A stretch of DNA of 56,495 nt. Source: an uncultured Flavonifractor sp. (GTDB lineage Bacteria; Bacillota; Clostridia; Oscillospirales; Oscillospiraceae). The position numbers were made by a program, and so were the translations under genes. How positions within the stretch are numbered: the first letter of the stretch is position 1; every line of letters begins with the position of its first letter. This document shows positions 8,405-17,191 of this stretch, piece by piece. The notes under the pieces were generated by a model that worked only from the letters and a program-made list of their open reading frames with translations, was not told where the DNA came from and ran no database searches. The DNA lies in assembly GCF_944387675.1 (NCBI RefSeq), contig NZ_CALXFV010000002.1:1-56495 (forward strand). Reading direction: 5' to 3'.

Positions 8405-10498
8405 TCAGTTGAAGTTGATGGGTCTGGTCCAGGACTCCTGGCCGTCAATATAGACCGTGACGGTCCTGGTCCCGCTGGCGGTCAGCGGGATCAGCACCTT
8501 TTGCATTTTGGTTTCCACTGTGTCGCTGTACTGCTGCTGCCCGTCCACAGTGATCACCACCGACACAGACTCCCGCCCGTCTCTGGGCAGGTCCACCTCG
8601 ACGCTGATGGTGTTCTCCGTTACGCCGCTCTCCGGCGTGGAGACGGGTGAAGGACTGGGCTCCGCACTGGGTTCTGTGCTGGGTTCTGCGGTGGCGTTGG
8701 GGTCCGGCCCCTTGCTCACCCGGAACTGGATGGAGCTGCCCTTGGCCACCGAGGTACCGTTTTCAATGCTCTGCCAGGTAATCAGTCCGGCCTCCATCTC
8801 GCTAAACTCTTCCGTAACGCTGGACACCACCAGTTCCAGGTTTTCCTCCGCCTTCTGGCGGGCCTCATCCTCCGGCATACCCACAAAGGTAATCACCGTA
8901 ACCATTTCCGTTTTCTTGCCCAGGCTGACCACCAGCTTCACCTGCTCCACCTGGTCCAGAGGGGTCTCAGGAGCGGGGTCCTGGGAGATCACGTAGTCCT
9001 CATTCACATCGTCGGAATTTTGCTCTTCCAAAACCAGATTTCCGGCGGCTTTGGAGAAGCCCAGTTTTTCCAGCCGGTCCATGGCGATGCGGTAGTCCAG
9101 ATTCTCCACGTCCGGCATGGTGTCTCCCGCCTGACTGCTCTGGCTGCCGTCGCTGACCTCCACCGTAATGGTGGTACCGGGAGAGGCGTTGAGGCCGTGC
9201 TTCGGCGTCTGGCTGACGATATGGCCGGCGGGCAGGTCGCTGGCCACCGTGTCCCCCTGGACGATCTGGAACTGGGCCTCAATTACCTCATCCAGCGCCA
9301 GGGCCTCCTCCACGGTCTTGTTATAGAGGTTGGGAACGCTGTAAGTCGGGGTTCCGGTGATCCCCAGGCCGCTGAAGAAGGAGACAAACAGGAACACGCT
9401 GATGCCAACCAGAAACACCACCACGGCGATGATGGCCAGAATGATGGGCAGTCTGCTCCCCCGGTCGGCATAGTCGTCGTAGGGCTCCTCCCGCTCCGGC
9501 CTGCGGGGCCGCTTCTGGTGCTGAGGCTCCGGCGCCTCCTGGCCGTACTTGGCGTTGTGGGCGGGCTGGGGGCGCACGCTGTGGGGGGTGTTGGCCCCCA
9601 GCACCTGGGTGGGCTCCTCCCCGTCGTTCACCAGCAGGTCCGCAGAGGTGTAGTCAAAGTTGATGGAGGGATTTTTGCGGAACTCCTCCAGATCGGCCAG
9701 CATGGCGTCGGCGGAGATGTACCTCTGGTTGACGTCGGAGGCCATGGCCTTCATGGTAATGGCCTCCAGCGCCTCTGGAATCTCGGGGTCAATCTCTCTG
9801 GGGGAGAGCGGGATGGAATTGATATGCTGAATGGCCACCGCCACCGGGGAATCCCCCTCGTAGGGCAGACGGCCGGTGATCATCTCATAGAGCACCACGC
9901 CGGCGGAGTAGATGTCGCTGCGGGCGTCAATGTGGCTGCCCCGGGCCTGCTCCGGCGAGATATAGTGTACCGAACCCAGCGCCTCCTGGGTCAGGGTGGC
10001 CTGAGCGGCGGAGGTGAGTCGGGCGATGCCGAAGTCGGCCACCTTCAAACTGCCGTCCCGCAGCACCATCACATTATGGGGCTTGATGTCCCGGTGGATG
10101 ATCCCCCGGCTGTGGGCGTGGGAGAGGGCCTTCATGATCTGGGTGATGAAATGCAGCGCCTCCCGCCAGGCCAGCTTGCCCCCCTTCTTCTGCATGTACT
10201 GCTTGAGGGTGATGCCGTCCAGCAGCTCCATTACAATATAGTCCAGCTCCGGCGTGTGGGACACGTCGTACACCGCCATGATATTGGGATGAGAGAGCAT
10301 GGCCACGGCCTGGGACTCGTCATGGAAGCGGCGGCGGAACTCCGCGTCCTGGGCCAGCTCCTCCTTGAGAATCTTGATGGCTACCAGCCGGTTGAGCCGG
10401 TGGTCCCGGCCCTTGAACACCACCGCCATGCCGCCGATTCCGATCCGCTCCAGAATCTCATATCGGTTGTCGAGTAATTTCCCTATGTACTGATCCAT
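8405..10498 (-). CDS. prkC: PASTA-domain Ser/Thr protein kinase
   Basis: Membrane Hanks-type kinase that senses muropeptides and controls growth, wall synthesis and spore germination in Firmicutes. 697 residues: kinase domain 1-270 (Lys42, HRDIKPHN from 135, DFG 155-157), Pro/charged linker, one membrane helix at 350-375, three extracellular PASTA units (about 385-600), then a Ser/Pro/Glu-rich linker and an extra beta-rich C-terminal domain of about 80 residues. The partner phosphatase prpC ends 16 bp upstream, the usual pairing. Confidence 0.97.
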   Translation of the reverse strand: MDQYIGKLLDNRYEILERIGIGGMAVVFKGRDHRLNRLVAIKILKEELAQDAEFRRRFHDESQAVAMLSHPNIMAVYDVSHTPELDYIVMELLDGITLKQYMQKKGGKLAWREALHFITQIMKALSHAHSRGIIHRDIKPHNVMVLRDGSLKVADFGIARLTSAAQATLTQEALGSVHYISPEQARGSHIDARSDIYSAGVVLYEMITGRLPYEGDSPVAVAIQHINSIPLSPREIDPEIPEALEAITMKAMASDVNQRYISADAMLADLEEFRKNPSINFDYTSADLLVNDGEEPTQVLGANTPHSVRPQPAHNAKYGQEAPEPQHQKRPRRPEREEPYDDYADRGSRLPIILAIIAVVVFLVGISVFLFVSFFSGLGITGTPTYSVPNLYNKTVEEALALDEVIEAQFQIVQGDTVASDLPAGHIVSQTPKHGLNASPGTTITVEVSDGSQSSQAGDTMPDVENLDYRIAMDRLEKLGFSKAAGNLVLEEQNSDDVNEDYVISQDPAPETPLDQVEQVKLVVSLGKKTEMVTVITFVGMPEDEARQKAEENLELVVSSVTEEFSEMEAGLITWQSIENGTSVAKGSSIQFRVSKGPDPNATAEPSTEPSAEPSPSPVSTPESGVTENTISVEVDLPRDGRESVSVVITVDGQQQYSDTVETKMQKVLIPLTASGTRTVTVYIDGQESWTRPINFN

Positions 10499-10514
10499 AG
10501 TTCATTACCCCCTT

Positions 10515-11246
10515 TTAAACGATCTGAAAGAGGACGGCCGTCACATTGTCCGGCGCGCCTCTTGACAGGGTGATGTCCAGCAGCCGCTGGCAGCATTCCG
10601 CCGCCTCCCCGCCGTGGATCACCTCATACAAAATCTCCTGGTCTGTCACAATATTGCTCAGCCCGTCCGAGCAGAGCAGCAGATAATCCCCGGCCTCCAG
10701 CTGTTTTTCGTACAGATCCGCCCGAATCCGCTCCTCCGCCCCCAGCGCCCGGGTAATCAGGTTCTTTCTGGGGTGGGTGCGGGCCTGCTCCGGCGTGATG
10801 TCTCCCCTGGCCACCATGTCCTCCACCACGGAGTGGTCCCGGGTCAGGCGGGTGATGCCGTTCTCATTGATGTGATAGGCGCGGCTGTCGCCGATATTCA
10901 GCAGGTAGGCCACCTCCTCCACAATGAGCACCGCCACCATGGTGGTCCCCATGCCCCGGCAGTCCGGGTCGGAACAAGCCCGGCGGAACACGGCGGAGTT
11001 GGCCGCCTCCGCCGCCCGGCTCAAAACCGCGGGGGGGCCGGACTCCTCCTCCGGTCCCATGCCCTGCAAGGTGTCCACAAAGGTCTCCACCGCGATCAGG
11101 CTGGCGATGTTGCCCGCTTTGGCGCCGCCCATGCCGTCGCAAACCACGCCCACGGCCAGATGGTCCGAGGGGATGTCTAAGTAATAGCCGTCCTGGTTTT
11201 GTGTCCGGATCGCGCCCTTGTCGGTAACGCCCCATGCATGTATCAT
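10515..11246 (-). CDS. prpC: PP2C-type protein phosphatase
   Basis: Mn/Mg-dependent Ser/Thr phosphatase that reverses PrkC phosphorylation. 243 residues with the PPM metal motifs: TQNQDGYY near the N-terminus, VCDGMGGAKAGN, TMVAVLI and the C-terminal LSRGAPDNVTAVLF. Start: ATG 11246 (MIHAWGVTDKG), preceded by AGAGGCGG at seven bases; the open frame extends 16 codons further without similarity. Cytosolic; paired with prkC. Confidence 0.96.
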   Translation of the reverse strand: MIHAWGVTDKGAIRTQNQDGYYLDIPSDHLAVGVVCDGMGGAKAGNIASLIAVETFVDTLQGMGPEEESGPPAVLSRAAEAANSAVFRRACSDPDCRGMGTTMVAVLIVEEVAYLLNIGDSRAYHINENGITRLTRDHSVVEDMVARGDITPEQARTHPRKNLITRALGAEERIRADLYEKQLEAGDYLLLCSDGLSNIVTDQEILYEVIHGGEAAECCQRLLDITLSRGAPDNVTAVLFQIV

Positions 11247-11323
11247 TGTGAAACCGCCTCTTTCCCGTACAAAATTGGAAGGCGTCTCCCCCACCCTGTA
11301 CGGTTGGGTGGAGGGGCCGATAT

Positions 11324-12364
11324 CTATTCTGCCTGACCGGCCTGCTGCTCCTGAAGCCGCTTGCGGCGGAGCTGCCCGCAGGAGGCGTCGATGTCGCCCC
11401 CCAGCTTTCTGCGCACCGTGGTGGGGATCCCGTGGCTCTCCAGCCGCTGCTGAAAGGCGGCCACCCGGCGGCTGGGTTTCAGGGGACTCTCCGCCACATT
11501 GTTCAGGGGAATCAGATTCACGTGGCCGTGGGTCCCCTTCAGGTGGCGCGCCAACAGGTCCGCCTGCCAGTCGGCGTCGTTGACGCCGTCGATCATGGCG
11601 TATTCATAGGAGATCCGCCGGCCGGTTTTTTCAAAATACCGCCGGCAGGCGGCAAACAGCTGCTCCACTCCCACCCCGCGGTTCACCGGCATGATCCGGC
11701 TTCTGGTCTCGTCGTCCGGGGCGTGAAGGGAAACGGATAATGTTAATTGTAACTGATATTCCGCCAGTTTGTCAATTTTTTCAGTGGGCCCGCAGGTGGA
11801 CAGGGAGATGTGCCGCATGCCGATGTTCAGTCCCTCCGGGCTGTTCACCAGCTCCAGAAAGCGGAGCACTGCGTCAAAATTATCCAGCGGCTCTCCAATG
11901 CCCATGAGCACGATGTTGCTGACCGGCAGCCCGGAGTCCAGCTGAGTAAAGAGCACCTGGTCCAGCATCTCCGCCGCCGTCAGGTCCCGCACCTTCCCGC
12001 CCAGGGTAGAGGCGCAGAAGGCGCAGCCCATGCGGCAGCCCACCTGAGAGGAGATGCATACAGTATTCCCATGATGGTAGCGCATCAAAACCGTCTCAAT
12101 ACAGTTGCCGTCTCCCAGCCGCCACAGGTACTTGATGGTTCCGTCCAGAGCGGAGACCTGCCTGCGCTCCACCTGGGGCGGGCAGAGGGTGCAGCTGCTT
12201 TTCAGCTTCTCCCGCAGCGATTTGGAGAGATTGGTCATCTCATCAAAGGAGCGCGCCCCCCGGTGGAGCCACTGGAAGACCTGTCCGGCCCGAAAGGCGG
12301 GTTCTCCAAGCTCTTTGAAATAGGCGGCCATCTCCGCCGGATTCATGGATTTCAAATCAGTCAT
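11324..12364 (-). CDS. rlmN: 23S rRNA A2503 / tRNA A37 C2-methyltransferase
   Basis: Radical SAM enzyme that methylates C2 of A2503 in 23S rRNA and A37 in some tRNAs. 346 residues. The cluster motif is CRMGCAFC (Cys110, 114, 117), with downstream GIGEPLDNFD and SLSTCGPTEKI, and SLHAPDDETR followed by the IMPVNRG block. Short accessory N-terminal domain. Located between rsmB (90 bp upstream) and prpC as in B. subtilis. Confidence 0.97.
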   Translation of the reverse strand: MTDLKSMNPAEMAAYFKELGEPAFRAGQVFQWLHRGARSFDEMTNLSKSLREKLKSSCTLCPPQVERRQVSALDGTIKYLWRLGDGNCIETVLMRYHHGNTVCISSQVGCRMGCAFCASTLGGKVRDLTAAEMLDQVLFTQLDSGLPVSNIVLMGIGEPLDNFDAVLRFLELVNSPEGLNIGMRHISLSTCGPTEKIDKLAEYQLQLTLSVSLHAPDDETRSRIMPVNRGVGVEQLFAACRRYFEKTGRRISYEYAMIDGVNDADWQADLLARHLKGTHGHVNLIPLNNVAESPLKPSRRVAAFQQRLESHGIPTTVRRKLGGDIDASCGQLRRKRLQEQQAGQAE

Positions 12365-12454
12365 GTTACGCTCCCCCGCCCGGACGCTCCGGCGGTTTTA
12401 ATCCATATTTCTGGGCAAGCGTCCCCAAATACTTCGGACGCAGCGGCAGTTCTG

Positions 12455-13789
12455 CTAGGACAGCGGGGCAGTTCTTCTCAGCCTGGCAAAGAAAAAGCCG
12501 TCGGTGCCGTGGCGGTGAGGCCAGCAGGTCACCATGCCCTGATCGGCGCCGTCAAAGCCGTCTGGCAGTTCAAATCGCTCCAATGTAAAGTCCTTATGCC
12601 TTTCTAAAAAACAGCTCACCATGTCTTCATTCTCCCGTTCCAGCAGGGTGCAGGTGGCGTAGAGCAGCGTCCCGCCCGGTCTGACATAGCGGCACACATT
12701 GTCCAGAATGGCACTCTGCACCCTGGGCAGCCCCTCCAAGGGACCCGGGTCCTTATAGCGGATGTCCGGCTTTTTACGGATAATCCCAAGTCCGGAGCAG
12801 GGGACATCGGCAATCACCAGATCAAATCCGTCAAGGTATTCTTCCTTACAGGTCTTGCCGTCCAACAGCTCGGCCGAAATACAATCCAGGCCAAGCCGTC
12901 CGGCTCCGGCCTGAATCAGCGCCATCTTATGGGGGTGGATGTCGCAGGAGACAATCTGTCCCCGGTTCTCCATAGCGATGGCGGCGGCGAAGGATTTGCC
13001 CCCGGGAGCGGCGCAGGCGTCCAGTATCCGCATGCCCGGCTGGGGATTGGCGGCCAGCACCGCCAGCCGGGCGGCGGCGTCCTGGATGTAAAAGAGGCCC
13101 TCCTGAAAGGCGCCCAGCGCCTCCAGGCTGCCGGTGTGGGACAGCAGCAGGCAGTCCGGCAGCCAGGGGTGGGGCTGCACCTCCACGCCCTCCGCCTGGA
13201 GGGCGGCCAGGACCTGCGCCCCGGAGGCTTTGGTGGTGTTGACCTGGGCGCAGGTGGGAGGCTGGCTGTTGTCAGCGGCCATGAGCTGCTCCGCCTCCTC
13301 CCCGCCCAGCCGGGCGGCAAAGGCGTCCGCCAGCCACCGGGGATGGCTGTACCGCACCGCCGGGTCCGCCGGAGGCGCCAGCGTGTCCCGCTGCCGCACC
13401 AGGGTACGGAGCACGCCGTTGACCAGTCCGGCGGAGCGGGGATTTTTGGACCCGCACCTGGCCAGCTCCACCGCCTCGCTGACAGCGGCATGGTGGGGAA
13501 CTCTGTTAAGGAAAAGTACTTGATAGGCGCCGAGCCGCAAAGAGTTGCGGACAACAGGCTCCATCTTCTCCAGCTTCATGGTGGAGAGTCTGCCCAGATA
13601 ATCGTCCAGCAGCAGACGGTTCTGGAGCACACCGAAGCACAGCCGGGTGGCCAGGGCGGCGTCCCGGCTGTCCAGGCCGGCGGACCGGAGGGCCTTTTTC
13701 AGATAGCCGTCCGACCAGGCGCCCTGCCTCTCACAGGCCGTCAGCGCATCCAGCGCCACCTGGCGGGCTGAGCGGCTTCCCTGTTCCAT
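12455..13789 (-). CDS. rsmB: 16S rRNA C967 m5C methyltransferase
   Basis: SAM-dependent cytosine-C5 methyltransferase. 444 residues: N-terminal NusB-like RNA-binding domain (about 1-140, RQVALDALTACERQG...), then a Rossmann methyltransferase domain with DACAAPGGKS, the motif IV catalytic DVPCSGLGIIRKKPD and a C-terminal ATCTLLERENEDMV block. ATG 13789 follows GGAGGG with a six-base gap. It begins next to the yugP-like stop (13791). Confidence 0.96.
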   Translation of the reverse strand: MEQGSRSARQVALDALTACERQGAWSDGYLKKALRSAGLDSRDAALATRLCFGVLQNRLLLDDYLGRLSTMKLEKMEPVVRNSLRLGAYQVLFLNRVPHHAAVSEAVELARCGSKNPRSAGLVNGVLRTLVRQRDTLAPPADPAVRYSHPRWLADAFAARLGGEEAEQLMAADNSQPPTCAQVNTTKASGAQVLAALQAEGVEVQPHPWLPDCLLLSHTGSLEALGAFQEGLFYIQDAAARLAVLAANPQPGMRILDACAAPGGKSFAAAIAMENRGQIVSCDIHPHKMALIQAGAGRLGLDCISAELLDGKTCKEEYLDGFDLVIADVPCSGLGIIRKKPDIRYKDPGPLEGLPRVQSAILDNVCRYVRPGGTLLYATCTLLERENEDMVSCFLERHKDFTLERFELPDGFDGADQGMVTCWPHRHGTDGFFFARLRRTAPLS

Positions 13790-13790
13790 C

Positions 13791-14489
13791 TCAATCCCTC
13801 CGCCGTCCGCCGAAGGCCAGCAGGAACCGGAGCAGCTGGGCCAGGGATACCAGCAGGGCGGCCACATAGGTCAGGGCGGCGGCACCCAGCACCTTCTTTG
13901 CCCCGCGCAGCTCCTCCTCGTCCAGAAGGCGAGTCTCCCGCAGGCTGACAATAGCCCGCCGGGAGGCGTTGAACTCTACCGGCAGGGTGACAAGCTGGCC
14001 CACCACTGCCAGGGAAAAGAGCAGCACCCCCAGGCCGAACAGCGGCTGGGAGTAGAGCAGCAGCCCCACCACAATCAGGAGGATGGACAGCTGGGAGCCG
14101 ATGTTGCACACCGGAATAATGGCGGTGCGCAGCCTGATGGGCGCGTAACCCTGGGCATACTGCACCGCGTGGCCCGCCTCATGGGCAGCCACACCCACCG
14201 AAGCGATGCTGGTGGAGCCGTAGACGGCGTCGGACAGGCGGATCACATTGCTTCGCGGATCGTAGTGGTCGCTGAGCCGGCCGGCCACCCGCTCAATGCG
14301 TACATCATACACCCCATGGGTCCGCAGCACAGCCTCCGCCGCCTGGGCGCCGGTAAAGCCCCGGGCGCTGCCCACTCGGGAATAGCGGTTGAAGGTGGAG
14401 GACACGTTGAGCTGGGCCAGCAGGGCGATCAGCATGGCCGGAACTAAAATCATCCAGTAATAGGGGTCATAGTAATAAAAAAAGGGCAT
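13791..14489 (-). CDS. YugP-type neutral zinc metallopeptidase
   Basis: Membrane zinc peptidase of the Zn_peptidase_2 (YugP) family; substrate unknown. 232 residues, the usual size. An aromatic N-terminus (MPFFYYYDPYYW) leads into a first membrane helix, then the HEAGH motif (His103, Glu104, His107), and further hydrophobic segments at about 125-165 and 200-225. Lies between the PIG-V-like gene and rsmB. Confidence 0.88.
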   Translation of the reverse strand: MPFFYYYDPYYWMILVPAMLIALLAQLNVSSTFNRYSRVGSARGFTGAQAAEAVLRTHGVYDVRIERVAGRLSDHYDPRSNVIRLSDAVYGSTSIASVGVAAHEAGHAVQYAQGYAPIRLRTAIIPVCNIGSQLSILLIVVGLLLYSQPLFGLGVLLFSLAVVGQLVTLPVEFNASRRAIVSLRETRLLDEEELRGAKKVLGAAALTYVAALLVSLAQLLRFLLAFGGRRRD

Positions 14490-14501
14490 AGCAGTCTTCC
14501 T

Positions 14502-15749
14502 TTACATAATCTGGCCGCCGGTAAGGTAGCCATAGAGGGTGAGTCCAAAACCGAGGGACATCCCGCCCAGGAGCAGGGCGGTAAGCCAGCGCCGCTTTTC
14601 TGTCAGGGCGGCGGCAAACAGGAAAAAGGGCAGCGCGCAGGACAGGTACCGCCCGGCGCTGAGCAGCCAGGATAACGAGTAATTCAGAACCAGGTAGACA
14701 AAGCCGTACAGTGTATACATACTGCGAAACCGCCGCCGGGCATACACGGCCAGGGCAAAAAAGATGGGAAAGAGGACAAGGGTGGGAATCCAGATCTGAT
14801 ACCGCACCGCCTCTGAGGCGTAGTACAGGGCATTTTGCAGCACGTACCACAGCGTGTCGGAGATCCAGCAGAATCCCTGGCTCCAGTGCTCCTGCATGAT
14901 GGTAAAGGTAAAGGGGTCTCCCCCCACCCGCCAGTTGAGCAGCAGGTAGACCAGGGTACCAGCTGCCGGCAGCAGCAGGGCGGGCAGGCGGCGGCCAATC
15001 TCCCTCCAGTCAAACCGGCCACGGTCCTCCACCAGCTCGGCCGCCGCCGCACCGATAAGGAGGATGCCATGCATCCGGGTCATGGCGGCCAGGATACCTG
15101 CCAGCCCCGCCAGCCACCAGCGGTGCCGCCGGATATACCACAGGCCGGCGGCGGTGGTGAGGAGAAACAGGCTTTCCGTCATGATCCCGCCGAAAAAGAA
15201 GGCATAGGGGAAGACCGAGAGAAACAGCACCGCCCGGCGGGCGGCCCCCCTCCCCAGTTCCCAGGCGGCCAGCTTGTAGCAGTAGACGCAGCCGCCGGCG
15301 TAGGAGAGAAAGGAAATCAGCAGCCCTGCCGCCATAGTATGGCCGGTAAAGGCGGAAACCAACCGCATCAGCCAGGGATACAGGGGGAAAAAGACCAAAA
15401 ACAGATGCTTTCCGTCCTCCACGTATCCAGAATAGCCCAGCTCCGCCAGATTGACGTAATGCAGGGCATCCCAGCGCTTCCAGATTCCCAGGGCGGTGTC
15501 CATTCCGGAGCCGGGATAGAGCACCAGACAGGCAAACAATCCCACCAGCGCAAAAATCACCAGCCGGAACACCAGGGCCAGAAGAAATACCGCGGCCTCC
15601 TCCTCCCTGCCCACCTGGCAGCAGGCGGAAGCTGGGGTCCGGGCGGCCAGGGGGACCGGCACGCCGGCGGCGCCCAGCCAGCGCAGCACCAGGCCCAGCC
15701 CCAGCGCAATCACCGCCCCGGATACCAGGACGGTCCACAACAGCTCCAT
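14502..15749 (-). CDS. PIG-V-like membrane mannosyltransferase
   Basis: Integral membrane GT-C-type glycosyltransferase, probably using a polyprenyl-phosphate sugar donor. 415 residues with about ten hydrophobic segments. The marker is KRWDALHY around residue 91-98, matching the W-D-x-x-H loop of GPI mannosyltransferase 2/PIG-V-like bacterial proteins; a second loop carries SVFPYAFFFGGIMTES. The acceptor is unknown (surface glycan or lipid is inference). It sits downstream of fmt within the housekeeping run, a position not seen in B. subtilis. Confidence 0.75.
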   Translation of the reverse strand: MELLWTVLVSGAVIALGLGLVLRWLGAAGVPVPLAARTPASACCQVGREEEAAVFLLALVFRLVIFALVGLFACLVLYPGSGMDTALGIWKRWDALHYVNLAELGYSGYVEDGKHLFLVFFPLYPWLMRLVSAFTGHTMAAGLLISFLSYAGGCVYCYKLAAWELGRGAARRAVLFLSVFPYAFFFGGIMTESLFLLTTAAGLWYIRRHRWWLAGLAGILAAMTRMHGILLIGAAAAELVEDRGRFDWREIGRRLPALLLPAAGTLVYLLLNWRVGGDPFTFTIMQEHWSQGFCWISDTLWYVLQNALYYASEAVRYQIWIPTLVLFPIFFALAVYARRRFRSMYTLYGFVYLVLNYSLSWLLSAGRYLSCALPFFLFAAALTEKRRWLTALLLGGMSLGFGLTLYGYLTGGQIM

Positions 15750-15761
15750 GGCGGTCCTCCG

Positions 15762-16679
15762 TTATACCGGAATGGGGTGGCCCCTCAGATAATCGGCTGC
15801 CTTCATCCGCTTGCCCCCGTCTGGCTGGAGCTGGTCGATCCGCAGCACCGTGCCGCCGCCGCAGGCCACGTCAATCCCCGCTTTGTCCGCCCGGAGGATG
15901 GTGCCGGGAGCGGCGTCGGTACCGGTCTCCAGTATGGTAGTGGAAAATACTTTACATCGATTGCCGTTCAAAGTAGTCACTGCCGCGGGCCAGGGGAGCA
16001 GGCCCCGGACCTGGTTGTGGAGCTGCCCGGCGGGACGGGTAAAGTCCATGGCGGAGAGTTCTTTGGACAGCATGGGGGCCAGGGTGGCTCTGCTGTGGTC
16101 CTGGGGGGTGCGCCTGGCGGTGCCGGCGGCCAGGTCGGCCACCGCCTCCACCAGCAGCTCCGCCCCCAGCCGGGCCAGCCGGTCATAGAGCTCCGGCGCG
16201 GTTTCGTCCGGGCCGATTTCAGTGGAGCGCTGGGCAATGATGTCGCCGGCATCCAGATCGTGGGCCATATGCATAATGGTCACGCCGGTTTCCCGGTCTC
16301 CGTTGAGCACCGCCCAGTTGATGGGGGCGGCCCCCCGGTAGGCGGGGAGCAGTGAGGAGTGAACGTTGATACAGCCCACCGGCGGCGCGGCCAGAATGTC
16401 GTCGGGCAGAATGCGGCCGTAGGCCGCCACCACAATAAGCTCCGGCGCCAGCGCTTGGATCAGGGCCAGAGCGGTACCGTCCCGGAGCTTGACGGGCTGA
16501 TATACCGGGATATTATGGTGCTGGGCGCACACCTTCACCGGCGGGGGCAGCAGCTTCATACCCCGGTTCTTGGGCTTGTCCGGCTGGGTGAACACGCCGC
16601 ACACGCAATGTCCCGCCTCCACCAGACCCTCCAGAGAGGGTACGGCAAAATCGGGGGTTCCCATGAACAGGATTCTCAT
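15762..16679 (-). CDS. fmt: Methionyl-tRNA formyltransferase
   Basis: Adds a formyl group from 10-formyl-tetrahydrofolate to initiator Met-tRNA. 305 residues: N-terminal formyltransferase fold with MGTPDFAVP, QPDKPKNRG and the folate-site block HSSLLPAYRGAAPINWA, then the C-terminal OB-like domain. Overlaps the def stop by four bases (start 16679, def end 16676), giving the classic def-fmt coupling. Confidence 0.97.
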   Translation of the reverse strand: MRILFMGTPDFAVPSLEGLVEAGHCVCGVFTQPDKPKNRGMKLLPPPVKVCAQHHNIPVYQPVKLRDGTALALIQALAPELIVVAAYGRILPDDILAAPPVGCINVHSSLLPAYRGAAPINWAVLNGDRETGVTIMHMAHDLDAGDIIAQRSTEIGPDETAPELYDRLARLGAELLVEAVADLAAGTARRTPQDHSRATLAPMLSKELSAMDFTRPAGQLHNQVRGLLPWPAAVTTLNGNRCKVFSTTILETGTDAAPGTILRADKAGIDVACGGGTVLRIDQLQPDGGKRMKAADYLRGHPIPV

Positions 16680-17179
16680 GCCTCCTCTTCCTCCTCCTGG
16701 GCCTGGAGCAGCTCATCCAGCTCCTCGCTGGTATACAGCCGGTCGGTGTGCTCGGTAAACAGGTGGCCGTCCAGATGCTCCAGTTCGTGGCAGAAGCAGC
16801 GGGCCACAATGCCCTCCCCTTCCACCTCAAAAAAGGCGCCGTTGCGGTCCTGAGCCCGCACCCTGGCCTTTTGAGGCCGCTTGACCACACCCCAGCGGCC
16901 GGGGACGGAGAGGCAGCCCTCGAATCCCTCCTGCTCCCCCTCCTGGGCGATGAGCTCCGGATTCACCAGCTCCAGCATGTTCTCCTGGTCGTCCACCACA
17001 ATGACCACCCGGCGGAGAATACCCACCTGGGGCGCGGCCAGACCCGCGCCGTTGGCCTGGGCCAGAGTCTCTTTCAGGTCGTCAATCAGATCGTGGAGCC
17101 GTCCGTCAAAGCGGGTCACAGGCCGGCAGCTCTTGTGAAGGGCGGGATCATTGTCAGTCAGTATGGTACGCAGTGCCAT
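16676..17179 (-). CDS. def: Peptide deformylase
   Basis: Metal-dependent removal of the N-terminal formyl group from nascent proteins. 167 residues with all three motifs: GAGLAAPQVG (about 44-53), EGCLSVP and HELEHLDG (metal ligands Cys and two His). Acidic C-terminal tail (QAQEEEEEA). Starts 13 bp after the priA stop. Confidence 0.97.
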   Translation of the reverse strand: MALRTILTDNDPALHKSCRPVTRFDGRLHDLIDDLKETLAQANGAGLAAPQVGILRRVVIVVDDQENMLELVNPELIAQEGEQEGFEGCLSVPGRWGVVKRPQKARVRAQDRNGAFFEVEGEGIVARCFCHELEHLDGHLFTEHTDRLYTSEELDELLQAQEEEEEA

Positions 17180-17191
17180 GTGTGCTTCCTC